A stretch of DNA of 64,000 nucleotides from Pachyseris speciosa. Taxonomy: Eukaryota > Cnidaria > Anthozoa > Scleractinia > Pachyseridae. The DNA lies in assembly GCA_016490735.1 (NCBI GenBank), contig JAEMWC010000053.1, forward strand, positions 153,501 through 217,500. Reading direction: 5' to 3'. Each line of letters opens with the position of its first letter. Position 1 is the first letter of the stretch. The notes beneath the pieces were generated by a model. That model ran no database searches. It was given only the letters and a program-made list of their open reading frames with translations, and was not told the origin of the DNA. Both the position numbers and the translations under genes were made by a program. Below are positions 1 through 10,566 of this stretch, piece by piece.

Positions 1-440
1 CATGGAAGCATTCCAACATATCACCAATTCCCAAAGAATTTCCACTGTCATCGTGTGCTCAGCTACGACCTATATCCCTCACGAACATTATCATGAGACT
101 GTTTGAGAGGCTTGTCTGCAAACAAGAGACTTTCACGAAGTTTACGTCTGGTATAGATCAGTTTGCTTCTAAGGAACATCACGATGGCGACCACGACCAC
201 GATGGCGCTTATAAAGTATCAACACAATTGGCTCGGGTGGCTAGATGGTGATGTAGACTTTGATCGAGTTTTGTCTATTGACTTTAGTAAAGCTTTTGAC
301 GCTGTCTCTCACAAAATTGTCTATGAAAAGTTGAAGTCTACTAATCTCAATCTAGATATCATCAACTGGATTATCAGTTTCCTTGGAAACCGCAAACAGA
401 GGGTAGTCGTGGATGGAGAGATTACTGACCTTGTTGCATA
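1..440 (+). mobile_element. LINE reverse transcriptase, 5' part (broken)
   Basis: Non-LTR (LINE) reverse transcriptase remnant. Translation, over more than one frame, gives RPISLTNIIMRLFERLV followed by DQFASKE. The open stretch at 163-441 gives DFSKAFDAVSHKIV, WIISFLGN and RKQRVVVDG, which are classic RT palm/finger motifs of jockey/CR1/L2-like LINEs. Frame changes are needed near position 160, so the copy is dead. The coding sequence stops making sense at about 438. The next expected RT motif (VPQGTVLGP-like) appears only at about 4364, so this half and the fragment at 4353-5104 are probably one LINE split by an insertion. The beginning of the element lies outside the window. Confidence 0.85.
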
Positions 441-850
441 ACGAGCCAGTTCTTAGCAACCACAAAAATACCTCTGGACCCCGCTGAGATAGGGGGGAAT
501 TTGCCACCAATATCAGCAGGATATCCAGCTACTCTGAACATTCCAATGTAATTGAATCGCTTCTGGTACTCGTTTCTGTTTGATATGGGGCGTCAATTTT
601 CACACTTATCTGTCATAATCCTTAAACGTGAACGTTTATTTATGACGAGAGTTTAATTAAATTCTATCTTTAGACCTGATGCCCACGAAAAGTGACAGCA
701 GGAACAGGAAAACGATACCCAATAGTTTGTTTCGGATTTGGTGAATTACTCTTGAGGTTCACTCACCGGTTCCACAAAATAGCACTAAATTACAACCAAA
801 GACTCAAGTTTTCTTTGCTTCTCTTTCGCATGCAATATGGGAAAAACAAT
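441..850. other. no recognisable feature
   Basis: AT-rich DNA inside the insertion that splits the LINE. I see no coding pattern, tRNA-like box or terminal repeat here. Confidence 0.4.
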
Positions 851-1070
851 AGGGCTGTTTATACGAGAGAAAATAAGCCGCTGCTTACTCTGGCCGCGGC
901 TTACGTAAGACGCGAAAGGAACCACTTATACGAATAAAACCTCCTAGGCCAGGATAAGCCTTAGCTTGAAAAAGCCGTAGATTTTCTACCATTTATACGG
1001 GGTGTTCGCGTCTTATGTACGCCGTAGCCAGGGTAAGCCGCGGCTTATTTTCTCTCGTATAAATGGCCCT
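851..1070. mobile_element. Palindromic MITE, ~220 bp
   Basis: The left end AGGGCTGTTTATACGAGAG and right end CTCTCGTATAAATGGCCCT are imperfect inverted complements. The similarity continues inward through AAAATAAGCCGC and GCGGCTTATTTT. This is the layout of a non-autonomous DNA transposon (MITE) with long terminal inverted repeats. No ORF inside is credible. The flanks read ...acaat and aatg..., so any target duplication is very short and not certain. Confidence 0.75.
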
Positions 1071-1669
1071 AATGTGTTTTGTTTTTGTAAGGAGATATAT
1101 CTCTTTTGAACGCTAATTAAAATTCGCTCGTATTCCTAAATCAAACATACTTGCAATACATGGTAATAGTGAACATATTTGCGAGTAATTTACTGAGAGT
1201 ATTACCCTTCTTGAACACCGTGAAAGTAAATTGATATAACTGAACTAAAATAATTCGCTTCAATATGTGATATCGTTGCGTGCCCATGAACAAAACTTTA
1301 AATATCCGTACGGTTTCCCTAGGAACTGATAACATTCTCGTTGAATAATTCCTCAATAATCTCGGCAAACGTCGAAGTGGAATGTTCAGTATTCGACTTC
1401 CGAAACCGACCTTGGCAGCAAAAGCGACAACGGCGACGGTATCGAAGTCATCATTTCAAAACATATGTAACTTCTCCTTTTTCCAATTCTTTCCGGATTG
1501 TTAAAATTTGTTTAACTTGGAAAATGCTGGCCAACTGTCCAAGGATTAAATTACTCTGAAGGGCATTCAGGTAAGGAAAACGTTCTCGAGAAAAATATTT
1601 CATCCGAACGCGTTATTGTGCAAAGAAATGTACCAAATGTAAAACGTTTTGATCATTAAACCTACTAAC

Positions 1670-1914
1670 AACATTTGCCTAGATTTTTTATCTGCACTTC
1701 ATAAAACTGTTCATGTTATATATTCCAGAAGCGCTCAGGCATACAGTGATGCCAGGACCTCAGCCTGGATGAACCAGAAAAGATATAGAACATTTTCCTA
1801 GATTTTTATCTGCACTTCAAAAAACTGTTCATGTTATATATCCCAGAAGCACTCAGCTATACAGTGATGCCAGGACCTCGACCTGGATGAACCAGAAAAG
1901 ATATAGAACATTTG
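1670..1914. repeat. Tandem duplication, two ~120-bp units
   Basis: Two consecutive copies start at about 1670 and 1789, and the first few bases of a third follow at 1909. Each contains TTTATCTGCACTTC, ACTGTTCATGTTATATAT, GATGCCAGGACCTC and GATGAACCAGAAAAGATATA. The units differ by a few substitutions and one or two indels. No coding potential is seen. Confidence 0.85.
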
Positions 1915-2146
1915 CCTAGATTTTTTATATATGCTAAGTCACTTGACTATTTTACTATTACTATTTTCCTCGCACAAACAAACTCCTTGGTAGTTTGAAA
2001 AGGATTTCAGAAGCTTTTTCTGGACGATAATATATTCTCCAATGATAATTTTCAACGATAATTTTCAAACTGCCACTATTTTAAATCACCACCATAAGTG
2101 GAAGAAATAGTCGCCAGATAAAATATTTTGTGCTTTAACAGATTTT

Positions 2147-3208
2147 GTGCTTTTCCAATTCGAAGGAAATTTGTACGAACAAGTGGATGGGGTTGCCATG
2201 GGTTCTCCCCTCGGACCACTAATGGCAAATGCGTTTATGTGCCATATTGAAGAGAAATTGGAAAACCAAAACAGGATGCCTGCTTTCTATAAGCGCTATG
2301 TCGATGACACCCTCAGCAAAATGCCCGATGTCTCTTCTGCCTCTGAATTCTTGTCAACATTAAATGAAATCCATCCCTCACTCAGCTTCACAATGGAACT
2401 TGAAAACAATGGCAAACTTCCGTTTCTTGGAATGATGATCATCAGAAATGGTCCCCGACTAGACACGAAGGTCTACGTGAAACCAACTGATACTGGACTT
2501 TTACTGCATTACCAAAGTCATGCTGACGTAAAGTATAAACGTTCTTTGCTGAAGACAATGTTAAACCGTGCGTTTAGACTTTCCTCGAATTGGCAGTCTT
2601 TCCATCAAGAATGCGAACGTTTAAAAACTGTTTTTGCTCGCCTGCATTATCCCGGAACTCTTGTAGAGAACACCATCAGACATTTTATTGAAATGAAAGT
2701 CTCCGAGGATGTATGTACCAAACAACAACTATCCGATGACCATGATGCCCCTATCAGAATTGTCCTACCGTTCAAAGACCAAAAATCAGCAAATGCGGTA
2801 AGACACCAACTCGGTGATCTCAGCCGAAAGATTGATGCCGTTGTCCAGCCCGTTTACACAAGTCAGAAGATAAAAAGACAATTCAAACCGAAAGAACACA
2901 AACCTCCAATTGTTAATCAACAAAACGTTGTTTATTATTATAAGTGTGGTCTGTGTGATGCAGACTATGTCGGCTTCACGAGTCGACACCTACATCAACG
3001 TGTGGAGGAACATAAGCGATCAACAATCGGCAACCACGCAAAGGACGAGCATGGACAGGATCCGGAGACCATCAAAACAAATTTCAAGATTTTAAAGAAG
3101 TGTCAGAGTAGATTAGACTGTTTGATTTTTGAAATGCTTTTTATTCGTGAACTTAAACCAAAACTGAACAAACAGTGTGATTCGATCCGCGCAAAAGTTT
3201 TTACCTAA
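2147..3208 (+). CDS. PLE reverse transcriptase C-half plus GIY-YIG endonuclease
   Basis: An uninterrupted 353-codon frame in a truncated PLE. In order: VAMGSPLGPLMANA (RT motif B), YKRYVDDTL with the catalytic YVDD near residues 51-54, LPFLGMMI, then the thumb and linker. A C-terminal GIY-YIG module follows from about residue 263, with YYYKCGLCDADYVGF and R..QRVEEHK. The tail reads FEMLFIRELKPKLN, the usual PLE endonuclease ending. The first codon shown is GTG and is not a real start; the frame is open upstream to about 2124, where the truncation lies. RT copies RNA into DNA and the endonuclease nicks the target. Without the RT N-terminal half it cannot work alone. Confidence 0.9.
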   Translation: MLFQFEGNLYEQVDGVAMGSPLGPLMANAFMCHIEEKLENQNRMPAFYKRYVDDTLSKMPDVSSASEFLSTLNEIHPSLSFTMELENNGKLPFLGMMIIRNGPRLDTKVYVKPTDTGLLLHYQSHADVKYKRSLLKTMLNRAFRLSSNWQSFHQECERLKTVFARLHYPGTLVENTIRHFIEMKVSEDVCTKQQLSDDHDAPIRIVLPFKDQKSANAVRHQLGDLSRKIDAVVQPVYTSQKIKRQFKPKEHKPPIVNQQNVVYYYKCGLCDADYVGFTSRHLHQRVEEHKRSTIGNHAKDEHGQDPETIKTNFKILKKCQSRLDCLIFEMLFIRELKPKLNKQCDSIRAKVFT

Positions 3209-3375
3209 TTATTCACTTTTAATATTGTCTCTTTTGCCTTGCGTTCTCACCATTATTGCCGCGATTTTCTCGTATTGTTTTTATGCAAATATTTTAGAGT
3301 TTTAGTCAGTACCTCATTAGCATTTTACAATTGATTATTATATAAGCGCATGTTAAACAATTTTATCCTTCAACT

Positions 3376-3412
3376 TGAAAATGACCGTTGATCGGTCGAA
3401 ACGTCGTTGTTT
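3376..3412 (+). ncRNA. Degenerate hammerhead-like motif of PLE A
   Basis: Reads ATGACC, loop GTTGATC, then GGTCGAAACGTCGTTG. Stem II (GACC/GGTC) and the GAAAC element with a GTC cleavage triplet are present, and CAAC upstream can pair with GTTG downstream as stem I. The usual CUGANGA box is replaced by CTTGAAA, so this is either dead or a variant. The position just 3' of a PLE ORF agrees with known PLE hammerheads. Confidence 0.5.
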
Positions 3413-3440
3413 TTTAACGTTAACATTTATAGTTAAAACA

Positions 3441-4352
3441 GAGAACAGCTATGTAAAAGATATAAGTACCCATATCCAGTTATAAAGACAAAATAAGGAG
3501 CCGCCCACTTCCGCGCCCCCTCACCAGCCCGATCTTCATTATCGTGGATCGATGACGAGTGCGCGCGTATTTCGCGGCTTCATATTTAATTTGTCGCCAG
3601 AATATAATTAATTTGCCACCAGAATATACACGAACTTTGCTACATATACATAAATATATGCTTGAACAGAAAGATCACCGCTCAACAATGGTCCGAAACC
3701 GAAGGAATTCCAACTCAATCAAATCTTACAGAAAAATTTACATTAGAATATAATCCCAGGGAAAATGTCATGGGCGATTCCTACCAAACGTACTAATGTA
3801 ACAAAATCGAAAGTTACGTCGATCTTACCTCTTATGTTCGTATTTCCGCTTTTAAAATTGTCCGAAGGCGATTTATTTCGGCTTAAAATATAGTTACAAC
3901 TTACCAAAGTCCATTGCACGTCAATGAAATCAATCAATAAAACAGAATTTCAGCCTGAGAGGGCGTCACTCCCTGTAATTTCTGTCCATCACATACCGAA
4001 ATATGCCGATTATCCCCTCGAAAATCTCAACCAATCGCTCAAGCATAACATTTGATGAAACTAGCGTTTTATCGTACAAGTAAAATCATAAATTAATTTC
4101 TGTTAATACTGTTATTGTCACGAAGTTATGGCAATGTTATTTATAAAATCATAAATGCCATGAGACCACGGCGTAAGCGTGCCGCGTGGCGGTAAATTAA
4201 ATTCTGCTGCTGAAGCACAAAAACAATACTTCTTTCAAGGTGTCCTAAGATGCTCCTGCAGTGAAACCACAAATGGAGTACGTTGACGGCTCTAATGCAG
4301 ACCTATAACGTCACATCTTATCAACCAGACTTGGGAGATTTTTAACTTCCGG
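3441..4352. other. no recognisable feature
   Basis: AT-rich sequence between PLE A and the resumed LINE. Short ORFs here look random. I see no repeat ends or splice-linked exons. Confidence 0.4.
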
Positions 4353-5104
4353 TTATCTCTGGCATAAGGGTACCGTCCTTGGGTCTCTTTTATTCTCTCT
4401 GATGGTGAATAATATAAAGCTAGTTGATTCAAACAATGGCATCTTGAAATACGCTGATGATATCAATATTAATGTATCTGTAAGAAGGAACTCTGACACA
4501 GCGCTGGCAGAAGTCAAGAACCTTGAGAACTGGGCAGCCAGAAATAGGATGTCTTTGAATTTGTCAAAAACGTGGGAAATGCTACTGCGTAGTAGAACTA
4601 CTAAGCCTGCTCCTCCTCCAGTGCCTGGGATTGAACGGAAAGAGTGGCTGAAACGTTTGGGAATTACTTTCCATGACGATCCTTGTAATTTGGATCTTCA
4701 TATTGACAGCTTATACTTTCTAGAGCTGCTAGTCGACTGTATATTCTTATGATATGCAAATATTATGGGTACTCTAAAGATCAGCTTAGCAAACTCTTCG
4801 ACTCCTTGATAATGCCATTATTCCTTTATGGATTAGAAGTGTGGGCCTCTGCCTATCAAGGCGATCCTGTCGTTTTGGCTGCACTAGTAAGATCATTTTG
4901 ATATCTGATCTAATTACGAATAGGGACACTGATCTTTTTAATAGAATCATAAGTGACACTGGTCATGTATCATATAACTTGCTCCCTCCCAAACGTTATA
5001 GGGTCCTCAGAGAAAGGGGTCATAACTTTATACGTCCTAAAGTAAAAACTGATCGATTCAAATGGGCAATTGTAAATATATGTCTTTTTAAATTTACTTC
5101 CTAA
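4353..5104 (+). mobile_element. LINE reverse transcriptase, 3' part (broken)
   Basis: Resumes the LINE interrupted at about 438. KGTVLGSLLFSLMVNNIK is RT motif B. KYADDININV carries the catalytic ADD box (codons near 4447-4480). ENWAARNRMSLNLSKTWEM follows, then the thumb with IERKEWLKRLGITF. Frame changes near 4740 and 4840 lead into FDSLIMPLFLYGLEVWAS and then NRIISDTGHVSYNLLPPKR, the C-terminal end typical of this LINE group. Several frameshifts show it is inactive. Confidence 0.85.
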
Positions 5105-7680
5105 TATCCTTTAACTTGAATCCTTTTCAACTTTTTAACTTCTTAATTTTTTTATACATATGTTAGCTTAGTTCGTCATTGATTGTAAAGTCCCACGTAT
5201 GTTCTGACTGATTTCTTTGATTAATTGAGCCAGTAAACCAATGTAAATGGGTTCTGTTTTTCAAATGATAATTCCTGGCATTGACACTTGAGAACTTGAT
5301 AAATGTTAATCGCCTCTATTTGACCAGCTTTCTCCAAGAGAAAATACTCCTCAAATTATCTCTAAGCAAAGAATCAGAGAAAGAACCGTACCTCGAGAAA
5401 GAAACTGATTTAAGAAGAAGAAAGGTTTTCCCTTCACTGTGGCTAAGTGCATTTGGAGTCGAAATATGTGAACATGTTGGAATGAGTTTATATATTACTT
5501 TTTACTAATTTTATTCAAATTCATTACGGTAAAGAATTTTAGTTATTCATAGAAGCGTCTTTACCCGAATAAAATAAAAACTAAGTTAAATATGCTCAGT
5601 TAATTATTCTTTTAGGAACACTACATCCCTTACATTACTGTGTTAAGGGGACAAACGACTTTTTGCACTGCTGCAGCAGCGTAATTGGTCCATCCCGACT
5701 GAATACTGGAGTTTTCTCAAAAGTAGGCGTCCCCTTACACCTAGTTTGTACTGACAACTCGCTGATCACCGTGCCTCGGGCGAATACATGTGGTCTGAAC
5801 TAATTAAAAACAAAAATTTATAGGACATTTTATAATTATTTCTCCGTTTTCAGCACTTTTTTTTACACTGGAAATATGTCGTAGTCGTAATAGTTATTTG
5901 TAACAGAAAGTTAACAACGGCAGTATGTATTATAACAAAAATTTAAGCGAAGGAAAATTAGGCTTTGTTTAACTGTTCAAAGCAACTGTTTGATATACCA
6001 TTGAACTGCATAATTAACCCACGCAAAATAATTTGAGAAACGCGTAGCAAGGTTTCTAACAGCTCCTTACGGTAAGTTGCAAAGAAATATTACCCAAAAT
6101 TAAAAAAAATAGTCTTCTAGTTCCTCAATTAATGAAGCCGAATAACTTTAAGTGAATACGTTCTACGAGCAAAACGAAATACGGTGTTTACTCAGCTGTC
6201 GTTCTCTCGAAGCCCCAATATTTTAATAAGTGTTATTAATTTTTACTTGCATTCGTTTGGACGTCATTCTACAGTGATTTAGGACAACTAACTCCATCGA
6301 GGAGAAAATTGTAAGGTACGTTCTATCACTAATCCATACTACTCGTTCACACTAGTTCAGCTTTAAGCTTTGTATGTAATCTGCAGTCATTTTGGTTATA
6401 GTAATTGCTACTGAATCTTCTATGAAAGGTCATCCCTTGAAACTCTTATTTTATCGTTTGCTGGAAGAAGATGGTTATTTCATTTTTCCCAAGACCAAAG
6501 TAAGCTTGTATAAAAATGTGGAAGTTATTGCTACGTTTCAACAATTTGCAGACTCAAGCACAAAATTAGACACCTATGACCAATATTGCACCAAAGAAAT
6601 AAGAATTTAAGTGGACTTTTTTACAACGGCACCCTAGTGCAATAATATCGCTGAAAATAATTAAGGCTTCTCTCACGTTTATCTCCAATTGATAATTGAA
6701 CACACGAATAAACGTCAGACGCTTGTAAAATGCTCGTAATCGGCTATATATTGTGCCGGTTTTTCTTTCTTTCATAAAACGACCAAGAATCAAATAAAGA
6801 AATGAAAACATAAAATTACCAAGGCGGCTACCATAAATTATCCCCAATAATATCGCTCGTTCTCTGATAATGATCCTTTGGAAGATATATCTCTCTAGGT
6901 TCTCCATTGAAGTTCACTTGAAGCCCACAAAATGTAATAATGAATGACGAAAGTGTGTTTTCCAAACATTGCTGGGATATGGTGACTTCAATTTTTGAGC
7001 TACAAAACCCTCACGCTCAGCTTAGCTTTTATTTTTATTCAATTTTTATTTTATTATATTTTTTATGCAGTAAGTAACTAGAATTTTAGTGTCCGCAATT
7101 AGCAGTTATTCTAAAGGATTTATCACACTTTAATAAATTTCGGTCAGTTGTAATATTTAATTACCGTTAAACTGTCCGGTTTTGAATTCGTTTGAATGCT
7201 GAATACGCATACGATTACTTTCTTTTCAATGTGTTCAGAACGATTCATCGCACGGGAATGTGGCAGAATTACAGCTGTGAAAGCTGATTTAAGCTTCAAT
7301 TTGTATGCATGACAGGTTATTCTTAAGTTCTGAAAGAACTTAATTTTAGCTTGTCCAAATCAAATGGTAGTGACCTGTGTAACTGGTGTAATTTCACCGT
7401 ATTTTCGCCCTTGACGGCAGACAAATTGATCGATGTAATCTGAGCGAAGCGAAAGCGCGTGTCGTGATGGCTTCCGAAGGGACAATCATTTTCGCCTTGA
7501 AACCAAAATAACATTGCAGCGATAGATATATGTTTATCTCTTCATTGCTGTTTGTTACAGAAAAAAAACTTTTTGGTAAAGCTAGTCTATTCAGTGAAAA
7601 CGTGTGAAAGTCCGCAGGCTGAAAGCACGCGAGCACGCGCTCATTTCCAAATCGTTACCTTGACAACATAACAGTTTGCC
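5105..7680. other. Intergenic, nothing recognised
   Basis: About 2.6 kb of AT-rich sequence. Short open frames (for example near 5281, 6392 and 6907) lack codon bias, known motifs or splice-consistent neighbours. The stretch next to 7680 probably holds the promoter or 5' region of the Tudor-knot-like gene, but I cannot define elements. Confidence 0.4.
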
Positions 7681-7683
7681 TAC

Positions 7684-9049
7684 GTGATCGAAATCAAGCC
7701 AATGAGCAGCCTCGCCGGACAATCGGTATCCATGGCGACAATAAACAACTATATATGTTGGTTTGTTGACATATCTCACTCATTACTCATTACTCGCGTT
7801 CTAAACGACGACCCACAACTTAATATGAAATACGACATCGGAAAAAAATGCGAAGGTCTTCATGACGGTCGATGGTATCAGTGCACCATCTTAAGTTATG
7901 AAAACGACGGGTACAAGGTTACCTTTGATGGTTGGAGCAGACAATTTGATCTTGTCCTGCCAGAGGACGAAGAGCTCATAGATGCCGAGGGCAGCAAAAA
8001 GCCAGCCATTGTCCGAGTGGTCGATCCGTTCCTCGAACTCCTTACAGTGGAGTGCGGAAACGACGAACTGGTTGTTTCGTTCCGTGACGTCCTGCCACCA
8101 GCGCCAGAAGAACCTGCTCGTGTTGTCAAGAGGAGGAAAACAGCAGCTTCCCAACCGACGCCAACCCCAACGCCACAACCTACCGCAACACCACCACCTC
8201 CGGTATCGCTCCCACAGTTCGCGAACATCGTTCGCCTTGATGGAACGCAAATCAGCTGCGGAGATCTCGTGAGTCTCTCCCCGAACAGTGCAGACGTGGT
8301 CTTCATTGTCCTGGAGCTATTTTAAGAAGAGTCCGACATCCTCGTAAGCGCGCAGAAGTGCCAGCTATCAGATGGTGTCGCCGTTCACCTGTTAAGCAAC
8401 TTCAGGCTGACCTGTCCAGCGTCTGCGATTTACCCGCTTCAGGAAGCTAAACTTTCGCCCTGGTTGAAGAAAGCGCTGCTGGAAATCCGACAAGGAGCGA
8501 TCCTGCGATTTTCCGAGTCCCTGCAGCTACACGTGGCCAACCGCGCCTATCAGCTTCTGGTGAGGCAGTACGACTTGGCAGCCAAGCTCCGCTCCGAGAT
8601 CCACAAGGGAATGTCATCCAAAGCAGCTCGCACTTTCAACATCAAACTGGGCCCAGCTGACCTTCGCGACGATCTCGAGTTACTTGGGTTGGCTATAGAC
8701 AACAGCTTCAAGGTGGAGAAGTCCAAGGATCGTCTCGCCGATCTCGATACCTTGCTTGGTGAGAAGTGGGATGTCAAACTCAAGCAGGACGACCGCTACT
8801 TTTATGTGACCTACACCGAGTTTGCCCTGGATGTACCGTCGCGATCCCTCCTCGAGAAGATCAAGTTCGCAGAGTCCACCTGTGCTTTTCGTCGAGACAG
8901 TTACCGCGAAGACACCGCCGCCGATTGTTGCTGAATTTTCAGCAACTGCACTATCACAAACGGCTTTTTTAAAAGCCACCAAATCCAATAAAAGTCATAA
9001 CCAACACAATGAAAGCCCCTCTCCCTCCGAAACGCCAATTATATCATAG
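7684..9049 (+). pseudogene. Tudor-knot-like gene with stop and frameshift
   Basis: One continuous intronless frame from 7684 (internal ATG at 7825) runs to 8934 but is cut by a TAA at 8323-8325; the same frame continues cleanly on both sides. The N-terminal part reads DIGKKCEGLHDGRWYQCTIL, then GYKVTFDGWSRQFD. This resembles the Tudor-knot/chromo-barrel pattern (wyxaxI...YxVxYxGWsxxxD) of chromatin readers. A basic VKRRK motif and a Pro/Thr-rich linker follow. The C-terminal half (LLEIRQGAILRF, LVRQYDLAAKLRSEIHKG) looks helical and is not recognised. Near 8877 the plausible frame shifts: the shifted frame gives PPVLFVETVTAKTPPPIV and ends at 9047-9049, reading better than the unshifted tail. 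Two lesions and no introns suggest a decayed retrocopy or an inactive allele. Sequencing errors cannot be excluded. Confidence 0.6.
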
Positions 9050-9462
9050 TTTCATAAAAGCAAAATAAAACGCGCTAGATACATATGTTTATTGAAGCTC
9101 CCCAGAAGATAATTTCCATTTCTCCCATGCCCGCAAATTTCCATCTTTCCACTGAAAATTGCATCCCCTAGTTAACTGCAATCCCATAAATTTTCACCAC
9201 TCCACGTCCACTAAGAGCAGGTTATTAAGGCTTTCTTTCCTCTCTAATTGAAGATATTGTTCACGTCACAATTGTATTCGATAGCTTGAAATGGTTCCTT
9301 TCATACCCCTTCCCAGGATCTTCGCGAAAAATAACGAATTGAAGTTGGACTTTTCGACACATCCTTGTATACGTTTATTGTTGATTATTTTAGTTATATT
9401 TAAATACACCTTTTTACTCTTTTGAGACGATTTAAGCTGTTCTATTTACAGTTCTTTAATCA

Positions 9463-9711
9463 CTAATTCCTCATACTAGCGAAAGTCTCATATGCCTTTT
9501 CCCGGAGCTGTTCTCTCCGACGATTCTCTTTCGTTTCCTCACGAATTTGACGTCTCGCTTCTTTCCTTGTCAAATGGAGGTCAATGGCCTTCTCTTTGTA
9601 TTCTCTCTTTTCCTGGTCAGAAAGTCGTCGCCATTCCTCAGCCATGCCTTGAATTGATTTCATGAACGTTATCCTCTCTGTTCGTCCAGGACTCTGATTA
9701 TTTTGTACTCT
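9463..9711 (-). CDS. HMG-box gene, last exon
   Basis: Terminal exon of the minus-strand BRCT/HMG gene. It begins after a good acceptor (gttctttccag, AG at 9713-9712) and ends at a stop at 9463-9465. It encodes FMKSIQGMAEEWRRLSDQEK and then REYKEKA, the second and third helices of an HMG box (DNA-bending or DNA-binding fold). A very basic, charged tail (RKEARRQIREETKENRRREQ) follows. It joins in phase 0 to the exon at 9930-10110. Confidence 0.75.
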   Translation of the reverse strand, partial: RVQNNQSPGRTERITFMKSIQGMAEEWRRLSDQEKREYKEKAIDLHLTRKEARRQIREETKENRRREQLREKAYETFASMRN

Positions 9712-9929
9712 CTGGAAAGAACTAACAGTAAATATCAGATTATTTTACATGATATCTTTTCTTTTTTCTAATAAATTCCACCTTTTCTGTGTTCAAATTT
9801 AATACTACACTAGCCAGAATTCATTATTCCCACTTCTATTTTTTCAGTCTCCCCCACCGAAAAACCCTATCAAATAACAGTATTATGATATAAATCTAGA
9901 ATTGCATTTTTTAAGTTAATTCAACTAAC

Positions 9930-10110
9930 CTCTCTCAATTTCTCATTGAGAAATGCTGTCCAACCATTTGGTGGTTTTTTGGGGGACACCATTGCATCCT
10001 TTTTCTTCTTGTGAACTCTCTTCTGAGATTCATTGTCACTCCCATTGATTGAGCCCAGTTCTACCTCTCTTATTGTTCTCTTTAGGGCAGCAAAACCAGA
10101 TATCTCTTTA
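9930..10110 (-). CDS. HMG-box gene, penultimate exon
   Basis: Internal exon bounded by tttgtttcag (acceptor) and GAG|GTTAGT (donor at 9929-9928). It is 181 nt and enters with two carried bases, so it leaves in phase 0, matching the next exon. It encodes KEISGFAALKRTIREVELG, a basic HKKKKD nuclear-localisation-like stretch, and KKPPNGWTAFLNEKLRE, which is helix 1 of the HMG box (P-P-NGW.AF). With the last exon it makes one complete HMG box with a slightly long helix 1-2 connector. Confidence 0.75.
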
Positions 10111-10353
10111 CTGAAACAAATAGGTACAACCAAATGTCAGCATGCAGATATTATTAATTGCTCTCAACTAGTGATAATTTGTGATTAGGTTTTGATCAAT
10201 TGCCTAACTCTCATGACCTGCATGTTTGATCATGCCTTGATATTACTGCAAGTAAATAGTTCTGTCAGAATGAGAGCATATATTTGAACTGTGGATTAAA
10301 GAATAAAGTTGTGAATGTGATAATTCATTACATATTCATCACTCGCAGGTATA

Positions 10354-10450
10354 TCATGAACCAACAAAATGACCAGCTCCCAGTTGGCTTGTTAGCTCGG
10401 TTTGTAGAGCACTGCACCGGTATAGCAGAGGTCATGGGTTTGAAGTTTTT
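10354..10450 (+). mobile_element. tRNA-derived SINE fragment
   Basis: Contains a Pol III A-box-like TAGCTCGGTTTGTAGAGC and a B-box-like GGTCATGGGTTTGAAG about 40 bases later. It lies in the intron between two exons of the HMG gene. It is related in sequence to the copy at 27693-27770 (both carry CACCGGTAT). The acceptor stem does not close properly, so it is a SINE head rather than a functional tRNA. Confidence 0.65.
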
Positions 10451-10566
10451 TCAGGCTTTATTTACTGCTTAAGTAGTGTTCATAACTGTGATGTTCATTT
10501 ACAACTTCATTAATTAGATTCTGATAATTGTAAGCCGTATGCACATTACATAAAATGGAGCATTAC

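Larger units (their letters stand above)
2124..3440 (+). mobile_element. Penelope-like element A, 5'-truncated
   Basis: A PLE copy that starts abruptly in the reverse transcriptase just before the VAMGSPLGP motif and runs through the GIY-YIG endonuclease. A short 3' region follows, with a degraded hammerhead-like motif at 3376-3412. Most of the RT N-terminal half is missing. It sits inside the DNA that splits the LINE at 438/4364. Confidence 0.85.
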
